A stretch of 6,483 bases of DNA from JAAXKN01 sp050258815 (GTDB lineage: Bacteria; Bacteroidota; Ignavibacteria; Ignavibacteriales; SURF-24): assembly GCA_050258815.1 (NCBI GenBank), contig JBLMZM010000147.1, forward strand, positions 1-6,483, read 5' to 3'. Under the pieces are notes generated by a model. That model searched no databases and was not told the origin of the DNA. It worked only from the letters and a program-made list of their open reading frames with translations. The translations under genes were made by a program, and so were the position numbers. Each line of letters opens with the position of its first letter. The first letter of the stretch is position 1. Below, piece after piece: positions 1 to 4,692 of the stretch.

Positions 1-1129
1 AATTCATTTTTCCGAACTTAACAAGAGTATCGCAAATGTACTTCATATCGGCATTACTTAAATCATAAAAAAGGGGAAGCCTAACAAGGCAGTCTGAGTA
101 ATGGTCACTTTCATAAAGTTCTTTCCCATCATACTGGTTTCCGTAATAAGGGCTTTTGTGGAGACTAAGATAGTGGGAAACAGCAATAATATTCTTGAGT
201 TTCAAGTATTGAATCAAGCTGCTGCGCTGCTCTCCGGATTGGCAAATTAAATAAAACATATGACCATTATTGGTCGCAAATTCCGGTATAAACGGGATCC
301 TAATGCCATTTGCCTTTGCCCACTTACTTATTTTCTTTAAATAAGTGTTCCATATTCCGATTCTCTTTTTTTGTATTGAGCTTATATTTTCTATCTGTGC
401 CCATAAGTATGCCGATATAATTTCAGAAGGCAAAAATGAGGACCCTGTGTCCACCCATCCGTACTTATTGACCTCCCCCCTGAAGAACTCCGCCCTGTTG
501 GTTCCTTTTTCCCAAATTAGTTCCGATCTCTTAATAAATCTCTCATCATTAATAGTCAACAAACCGCCTTCACCGGCATTAATATTTTTTGTCTCATGAA
601 AAGAAAATGCTCCCAGGTGTCCAATACTGCCTAATGGTTTTCCCTTATAGAAAGAATTAACAGCCTGAGCAGCATCCTCGATTACCAGCAGATTATGTTT
701 TTCAGCAAGAGCCATGATTTTATCCATATCGCAGGCCACACCTGCATAGTGGACCGGGACAATAGCCCTAGTCTTTTCGGTAATTAGATCTTCCAAGCTG
801 TCCTCATCAATTCCCGGATGATCCTTCCTGCTATCAGCAAACACCATTTTGGCTCCCTGGCGGACAAAAGCCAGTGCAGTAGAGACAAATGTATAAGATG
901 GCACGATCACCTCATCTCCCGGCTTTATATCTGCAAGAATAGCACACATTTCCAAAGCATCTGTGCATGATGTTGTCATCAATGCTTTTTTAATGCCATA
1001 ATGATCTTCAAAATACTTTTGACACTTCTTTGTATATATACCATTGCCAGAAATTTTACCTGAATATACCGCCTGATATATATAATGCATCTCCTTACCC
1101 GTCAGGTAAGGCTTGTTAAAAGGTATCAT
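1..1129 (-). CDS. wecE: dTDP-4-amino-4,6-dideoxygalactose transaminase (WecE/RffA family), 3' end cut by window
   Basis: A PLP-dependent sugar aminotransferase of the DegT/DnrJ/EryC1/StrS fold type I group. The family member WecE (RffA) transfers an amino group from glutamate to dTDP-4-keto-6-deoxy-glucose in the cytoplasm, giving dTDP-Fuc4N. I translated the reverse strand from the ATG at 1129-1127; 376 residues are open to the window edge without a stop. The match to remembered E. coli WecE runs the whole length: the start MIPFN, GDEVIVPSYTFVSTA (71-85), VPVHYAGVACDMD (124-136), VIEDAAQ (149-155, with the PLP-ring Asp152), SFHETKN (176-182, Schiff-base Lys181), GEGG (186-189), EKGTNRAEFFRG (207-218) and RLPLFY (350-355). 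E. coli WecE is 376 residues, so only a few codons should be missing. The ribosome binding site is weak (GGGAAA about six bases before ATG). It lies 103 bases downstream of the acyltransferase gene and probably supplies its amino-sugar substrate. A closely related Qui4N/Fuc4N transaminase specificity cannot be excluded, but the similarity favours Fuc4N. Confidence 0.93.
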   Translation of the reverse strand, partial: MIPFNKPYLTGKEMHYIYQAVYSGKISGNGIYTKKCQKYFEDHYGIKKALMTTSCTDALEMCAILADIKPGDEVIVPSYTFVSTALAFVRQGAKMVFADSRKDHPGIDEDSLEDLITEKTRAIVPVHYAGVACDMDKIMALAEKHNLLVIEDAAQAVNSFYKGKPLGSIGHLGAFSFHETKNINAGEGGLLTINDERFIKRSELIWEKGTNRAEFFRGEVNKYGWVDTGSSFLPSEIISAYLWAQIENISSIQKKRIGIWNTYLKKISKWAKANGIRIPFIPEFATNNGHMFYLICQSGEQRSSLIQYLKLKNIIAVSHYLSLHKSPYYGNQYDGKELYESDHYSDCLVRLPLFYDLSNADMKYICDTLVKFGKMN

Positions 1130-1232
1130 AAACGTTTTCCCAAGGTACTTGTCACACTAATAAGAAAATCTTAAATGTTAATATTTTCCGGAATTTCCGA
1201 TATAACGTTTCAGCTTCCTGAAGTTAATATTG
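1130..1232. other. Non-coding gap between acyltransferase and transaminase genes
   Basis: No gene is seen in these 103 bases. They hold a 9-base direct repeat (gttaatatt at 1177-1185 and 1223-1231), an 11-base dyad CGGAA-T-TTCCG (1189-1199) overlapping the palindrome TTCCGGAA (1186-1193), and a small hairpin with stem TTCAG/CTGAA and a four-base loop (1209-1222). None is followed by a T-run on the minus strand, so a classical terminator is not supported, and I found no good sigma-70-type promoter. The gap is much wider than the spacings inside the upstream four-gene cassette. Confidence 0.6.
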
Positions 1233-1961
1233 TCAGTTAAAATGTTTCACCATTACGTAGTATGTATTAACGGGAATAAACCCAAATTGAGCATATAATC
1301 TGTTTATTTGCAAATTGTTTGACGAAATATGCGTGACGAAATATTTCCCATTTTTTATTCTTATTTCTTCAATAGACTTACTTATTAAAGAAAATCCAAA
1401 GCCGAAATTAGGGCTGTCTAAATACATACCGGCCAGAAAAGTTTCATATGATCTGCTCCGAATCTGTTTCAATGCAAAAAAGCCAATAGGTTTTTCATCC
1501 TTCAGGATTTCATAAACGCAATTTCCCTTACTTACTTCATCCTGAATCCAATTAAAATACCTGCGAGCAGCAATATCTATCCCGAACCGGGAATCTAAAG
1601 CAATCCGGTCTGTGTTAAATATCCCCTTTTCAATTTCCAGGCGTAAGGTATTTAATTGCGAAGAGGGTAATACTTTGTATTTAATACTCTCATTAAGTTT
1701 TTCAAAATTTTTAGGGATCGAATAATTCTCAATATCAAGTGATATTTCGGAAAGCGTTTCTACAAAGTAAAATCCATTTGATTGAAGATACTTTAAAAGT
1801 TCTACGTTCCCGGGATATATTTTTATTACAGAATATTCAACATTTTTCAGGCTGTCCAAAAAGATTTCAAGATCCTGAACTGAATCTTCTCGTTCAATTA
1901 TAATTTCCTTACAAGTAACCCCTAAATTTCTTTTTTCCCAGTATGCGTCAATTATCTTCAT
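1233..1961 (-). CDS. WecD-like GNAT N-acyltransferase, probably acting on a dTDP-4-amino-4,6-dideoxy sugar
   Basis: A GNAT-fold acyltransferase of 242 residues with the two-part layout of WecD, the dTDP-Fuc4N acetyltransferase. The N-terminal part (AYWEKRNLGV, 6-15; LLKYLQSNGFYFVET, 55-69) lines up with the corresponding WecD region. A central stretch (TDRIALDSRF...YFNWIQDEV, 117-143) matches the part of WecD that reads similarly around its FY-QWIE segment. The C-terminal GNAT domain has a plausible acyl-donor phosphate loop, NFGFGFSLI (185-193), and the usual late motif with N216-L...RLYAQFGF (221-228). The loop is less basic than the classic R/Q-x-x-G-x-G/A. I prefer the ATG at 1961 because AGGA sits five bases upstream and a 22-base gap then follows the ligase stop. 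The alternative GTG at 2012 would add 17 residues and overlap the ligase by 29 bases. Family knowledge says acetyl-CoA donor; the ACP and ligase genes just upstream suggest a different acyl group, possibly ACP-bound. Family assignment is good, exact substrate inferred. Confidence 0.8.
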   Translation of the reverse strand: MKIIDAYWEKRNLGVTCKEIIIEREDSVQDLEIFLDSLKNVEYSVIKIYPGNVELLKYLQSNGFYFVETLSEISLDIENYSIPKNFEKLNESIKYKVLPSSQLNTLRLEIEKGIFNTDRIALDSRFGIDIAARRYFNWIQDEVSKGNCVYEILKDEKPIGFFALKQIRSRSYETFLAGMYLDSPNFGFGFSLISKSIEEIRIKNGKYFVTHISSNNLQINRLYAQFGFIPVNTYYVMVKHFN

Positions 1962-1966
1962 TTTAT

Positions 1967-1970
1967 TCCT
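1967..1970 (-). promoter_or_regulatory. Ribosome binding site that decides the acyltransferase start
   Basis: AGGA on the minus strand, five bases before the ATG at 1961-1959. It lies in the 22 bases after the ligase stop codon. The competing GTG at 2012-2010 has no comparable purine-rich element before it, which is why the shorter protein is preferred. Confidence 0.6.
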
Positions 1971-1983
1971 GAATTCCCGGTTT

Positions 1984-3324
1984 TCACCTACGGATTTTTT
2001 TAAATCTGTCACTGAAACTAGTACGATCTTTCACTTTTATTTTTACAGGAATCTTATATCTGCTTATTTTATCCCCGCAATATCTTTGAATTAATTTTTT
2101 TATATCGTTTTTTACAGACTCATTTTTCAGAACAACATCTGCAACAACAATCTGACCCGTCAAAGGGTTATTTTCTCCATAAACCATGCAATCTGCTATT
2201 TCCGGCATCTGCAACAATACAGATTCTACTTCTGCGGGCAGCACTTTTTCACCCCCCACATTAATAATATCACTATTTCTGCCAATTATTTTTATAAAGC
2301 CATCTTCCGTTGCTTCAGTCAAATCTCCTGTCTTAAACCATCCATCCTCTGTAAATCTGTCCATGCTTGCATTTAGATAGCCCAGGATTTGAGTTTTACT
2401 TTTTATCCACAATTCACCTTCAACAATTTTATAATCTGTATTCGGATCGTCAATTTTAATAAATGTACTGGATGATGATTTGCTGGCTGTCGTCGTAATT
2501 CCGGTTTCACTCGTCCCAAATGTTTGAAGTAATTTTGTTTTTGGGAAAGCCTCTTTTATTCTTCTTAACAATTCCTCAGGCATCGGTTCAGTTCCATAGG
2601 TTATCATTATCAGGCTGCTTAGATCATATTTTCTATGGGATTCGCTTAGGATCAACAGGTTAAGGAAAGTTGGTGATGAGGGGAGCACGTTAACATTATA
2701 CTTTTCTATCAGTTTACAGATATGCTCCGGCTCTCTATATTCGGGTATCGTGATTGTAGCGCCCATCGACAGACAATTTAACAGTGTATTTAATCCGCCT
2801 ATATGATCGAACATCAAGAAGACCAGAAAATTCAGGCTCCTTTGCTTTTTATTGATATAGGTCTCTACTAATACGTCTAAATCATGCACCATTGCCTTAG
2901 GTTTACCTGTACTGCCACTGCTAAAGAGTACTAATCCTGAATGATTCAAGTTAATAAGATTTTTATAGTATTGATGTTTTTCCGAATTATTTTCTACATT
3001 TTCGATGCTGAGATTTTCAGATTTGATCACGATATTTTTCTCTGCACCAGAAGTAGAAATACGGTCTTCAATTTCCTCTGTTACTTTGGTAGTGATAGGA
3101 ACTATAATATTTTTGTTGATCAGCAGAGCAATAAATGCAGCTATTGAATAAAATGAATAATCAGAAAGAATTGTAACACATTCACCAGGAGTAATTTCCT
3201 TTTGAAACCGAACATAATATTCCTCTATTTTATCTTTAAGAGTTTCATAAGAATATTCAATCTCCCTGTCGGCTATAGCGATTTTGCTGCTATTATCCTG
3301 GAGCCGATTTATTAGCCAGTGCAT
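1984..3324 (-). CDS. AMP-forming acyl-acid ligase (adenylate-forming enzyme), likely loading the adjacent ACP
   Basis: A 446-residue member of the ANL (acyl-CoA synthetase/adenylation domain/luciferase) superfamily, which activates a carboxylic acid with ATP and passes the acyl group to a thiol. Visible motifs in order: the phosphate-binding loop SSGSTGKPK (135-143), FDHIGG (172-177, resembling the FHIxGL motif of acyl- and aryl-CoA ligases rather than the FDxS of amino-acid domains), TFGTSETG (268-275), GWFKTGDL (328-335) and the hinge region GRNSDIINVGGEKV with PAEVE (348-367). The usual C-terminal GK is changed: the protein ends FSDRFKKIRR, so Lys443 (or Lys442) would have to be the catalytic lysine. 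At 446 residues it is shorter than typical 500-550 residue acyl-CoA synthetases. AGGGA lies four bases before the ATG, nine bases after the reductase stop. Having a carrier protein two genes upstream suggests transfer to ACP rather than CoA; that is inference, and the acid is unknown. Confidence 0.88.
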   Translation of the reverse strand: MHWLINRLQDNSSKIAIADREIEYSYETLKDKIEEYYVRFQKEITPGECVTILSDYSFYSIAAFIALLINKNIIVPITTKVTEEIEDRISTSGAEKNIVIKSENLSIENVENNSEKHQYYKNLINLNHSGLVLFSSGSTGKPKAMVHDLDVLVETYINKKQRSLNFLVFLMFDHIGGLNTLLNCLSMGATITIPEYREPEHICKLIEKYNVNVLPSSPTFLNLLILSESHRKYDLSSLIMITYGTEPMPEELLRRIKEAFPKTKLLQTFGTSETGITTTASKSSSSTFIKIDDPNTDYKIVEGELWIKSKTQILGYLNASMDRFTEDGWFKTGDLTEATEDGFIKIIGRNSDIINVGGEKVLPAEVESVLLQMPEIADCMVYGENNPLTGQIVVADVVLKNESVKNDIKKLIQRYCGDKISRYKIPVKIKVKDRTSFSDRFKKIRR

Positions 3325-3333
3325 ATATTCCCT

Positions 3334-4044
3334 TTAACTGTTAATTCCACCTAAATAAACTATTTGTCCTGTGATAAATTCACTGCTGTCACTGAGGAAA
3401 AATTCAATCACATTAATGACATCATTGAAATTTCCAAACCTTTTAATGGACTGCTGTTTAATCAAATTATCTATTTTTTGCTGAGGTACATTTTTTATCA
3501 GATCTGTTTCTATGGGAGTGGGCCCGATTGCATTTACCGTAATGCCAAAGCTCCCCAGTTCCTTTGATGAAATCTTTGTAAAATTTTCAATCGCGGCCTT
3601 GCTTGATGCATATACTGCCTCTCCATCTAATTTTAAGGCTACAGCCACTGTGGAGAAATTCACTATGCGTCCGTATTTCTGCTTTATCATGATTTTGGAG
3701 ACTTCTCTGGTAAATAAAAAAGTGCCTAGATAGTTGGTTTCGAATACTTTTTTTACCATTTCAGAAGGAGTCAACAAAAGATGGTTCATCGCTGCAACAC
3801 CTGCATTGTTGATCAATGCGTCAATTCTTCCATATTTTTTTGAAATTTCCTTAACCGCTTTAATTACCAAAGTTTCATCTGAAACATTAAGAGAATAATG
3901 CTGATAATTTTCATTATCAATACTTCCCATTCTACGGCTAATACCAATTACTTTACAACCTTTCTGGAGGTAATATTCGGCAATCGATTTGCCTATTCCC
4001 TTTCGTGTCCCTGTAACCAGTATTACTTTATTCATTCTTTCCAT
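3334..4044 (-). CDS. Short-chain dehydrogenase, 3-oxoacyl-ACP reductase (FabG)-like
   Basis: A 236-residue classical SDR, the usual length for FabG-type enzymes, which reduce 3-oxoacyl-ACP to 3-hydroxyacyl-ACP with NAD(P)H. Motifs: the cofactor loop TGTRKGIG (11-18), where Arg14/Lys15 and the SRR at 36-38 after the second strand favour NADPH; NNAG (79-82); structural Asn104; and the catalytic Ser131, Tyr145 and Lys149 (YASSK, 145-149). NAIGPTPIETDL (171-182) and ITGQIVYLGG (224-233) are typical of the C-terminal half. All catalytic residues are present. The start is ambiguous: ATG at 4044 (AGGT three bases before, 17-base overlap with the ACP gene) or ATG at 4035 (GGA four bases before, eight-base overlap, three residues shorter). 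Translational coupling to the ACP gene is likely. The setting, directly after an ACP, supports reduction of an ACP-bound acyl group, although SDRs acting on sugars also exist. Confidence 0.87.
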   Translation of the reverse strand: MERMNKVILVTGTRKGIGKSIAEYYLQKGCKVIGISRRMGSIDNENYQHYSLNVSDETLVIKAVKEISKKYGRIDALINNAGVAAMNHLLLTPSEMVKKVFETNYLGTFLFTREVSKIMIKQKYGRIVNFSTVAVALKLDGEAVYASSKAAIENFTKISSKELGSFGITVNAIGPTPIETDLIKNVPQQKIDNLIKQQSIKRFGNFNDVINVIEFFLSDSSEFITGQIVYLGGINS

Positions 4045-4321
4045 TAACCTGGCTGTAGATGAAGTTTACCAATGAAGCAACATTTCTAAAAGGACTTATT
4101 CTAGATGACATTGCTTTATCAGAGGTTAAAGATATCTCAACGTCATTATCAAGTAAAACAGATTCTATATCCACTATGACGTTAACTAAACCCAGTGAAT
4201 CAACAACTGAATCCGAACCGAGCATGGGAGTATGTTCATTTATTTCAACTGTTTTATCTTGAGATTCCATATATTCTCCCAATACTTTAGTCACAATGTT
4301 ATAAATTGTTTCTTTTTCCAT
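4028..4321 (-). CDS. Acyl carrier protein, cluster-specific
   Basis: A 97-residue acidic, helical carrier protein of the ACP/phosphopantetheine-attachment family. The attachment motif is GSDSVVDSLGLVNVIVDIE (35-53); Ser42 in the DSL triplet is the expected site for the 4'-phosphopantetheine arm that carries acyl thioesters. The end contains the expected final helix (NVASLVNFIYSQV, 80-92). It is longer than housekeeping AcpP (about 78 residues), with an extended loop around 60-78, consistent with a specialised ACP rather than the fatty-acid synthase one. It is the first gene of the cassette and has the strongest ribosome binding site in the window. Its stop overlaps the start of the reductase. 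Its acyl load is inferred to come from the ligase encoded downstream. The alternative, a general fatty-acid ACP, is unlikely because no other fatty-acid synthesis genes are adjacent. Confidence 0.88.
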   Translation of the reverse strand: MEKETIYNIVTKVLGEYMESQDKTVEINEHTPMLGSDSVVDSLGLVNVIVDIESVLLDNDVEISLTSDKAMSSRISPFRNVASLVNFIYSQVNGKNE

Positions 4322-4323
4322 TT

Positions 4324-4331
4324 CCTCTCCT
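4324..4331 (-). promoter_or_regulatory. Strong ribosome binding site of the ACP gene
   Basis: AGGAGAGG on the minus strand, with its AGGAG core five bases before the ATG at 4321-4319. It is the best Shine-Dalgarno match in the window and fits high expression of a carrier protein at the head of an operon. Confidence 0.75.
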
Positions 4332-4363
4332 GGATTTATTTTAACCCATTTATAGATTCAATT

Positions 4364-4392
4364 ATTTAATTACTCTGGTTTGCTTTACTCAA
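4364..4392 (-). promoter_or_regulatory. Possible sigma-70-type promoter for the ACP-led cassette
   Basis: On the minus strand TTGAGT (4392-4387) is followed after 17 bases by TTAAAT (4369-4364). Each hexamer matches four of six consensus positions. Transcription would begin near 4357, giving a leader of about 36 bases before the ACP start. The region is so AT-rich that such matches arise by chance, and a lineage with different promoter rules would not use it. Confidence 0.22.
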
Positions 4393-4470
4393 ATCCTCAC
4401 ATAAATATTCTACAGAGAATAATACAGCAATAAGGCAGTTTTTCTGACTTTATCTTATCCCGCGATCGAC

Positions 4471-4512
4471 ATGGTACTAGTCGCACAGGAAATACATCTA
4501 ATTTCGTACCAT
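4471..4512. repeat. Inverted repeat ATGGTAC / GTACCAT, 28-base spacer
   Basis: Perfect 7-base arms at 4471-4477 and 4506-4512 within the intergenic region, about 150 bases upstream of the ACP start. They could be an operator-like dyad or the base of an RNA stem. Arm length is short enough that chance is a serious alternative. Confidence 0.25.
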
Positions 4513-4569
4513 CATTTTTATGGGGAAAAGGCTGGAAATCAACATAATTTTTGATTTCTTTTGGATCCT

Positions 4570-4585
4570 TGGCTAACTTTAGCCA
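4570..4585. repeat. Compact inverted repeat TGGCTAA-ct-TTAGCCA
   Basis: Perfect 7-base arms around two bases. As RNA it would form about five pairs with a six-base loop. It lies about 110 bases after the stop of the large gene and has no following T-run on the minus strand, so it is not called as a terminator; a protein-binding palindrome is equally possible. Confidence 0.3.
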
Positions 4586-4692
4586 CAAGTTACTTTAAGT
4601 TTTAATTAGGAGTGGATTTTTGCATGGAATGATTTGTCTTTTTGTAAGACTCTTTAGGAAGGTAAAAAAACGCGGTGCATACTGTTCTGAAT

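Larger units (their letters stand above)
4322..4692. other. 371-base intergenic region without a convincing gene
   Basis: Separates the large TPR/membrane protein gene from the ACP-led cassette. It contains the possible promoter and the ribosome binding site of the ACP gene and two short inverted repeats. A 63-codon open frame on the minus strand (4588-4397) starts with TTG without a clear ribosome binding site. Its product is basic and cysteine-containing at the end, resembles no family I know, and could be chance or a remnant. A run of seven T on the minus strand occurs about 20 bases past the stop of the large gene, but no stable hairpin precedes it, so no terminator is called. No tRNA or other RNA gene was recognised. 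Confidence 0.6.

Noticed and set aside
345..599. Plus-strand open frame of 84 codons
   Set aside because: It lies antisense within the transaminase gene, whose minus-strand translation matches a known family throughout.
1984..3324. Non-ribosomal peptide synthetase adenylation domain selecting an amino acid
   Set aside because: The motif FDHIGG resembles acyl/aryl-CoA ligases rather than the FDxS of amino-acid-specific domains, and no condensation domain is present. An amino-acyl substrate is not fully excluded.
3334..4321. Housekeeping fatty-acid synthesis genes (acpP/fabG)
   Set aside because: The ACP is longer than usual AcpP, no fabD, fabF or fabH is adjacent, and both genes are packed with a ligase and an amino-sugar acyltransferase.
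4640..4692. Intrinsic terminator after the large protein gene
   Set aside because: A run of seven T on the minus strand near 4663-4669 has no hairpin before it, and the small hairpin at 4636-4650 has no T-run after it.
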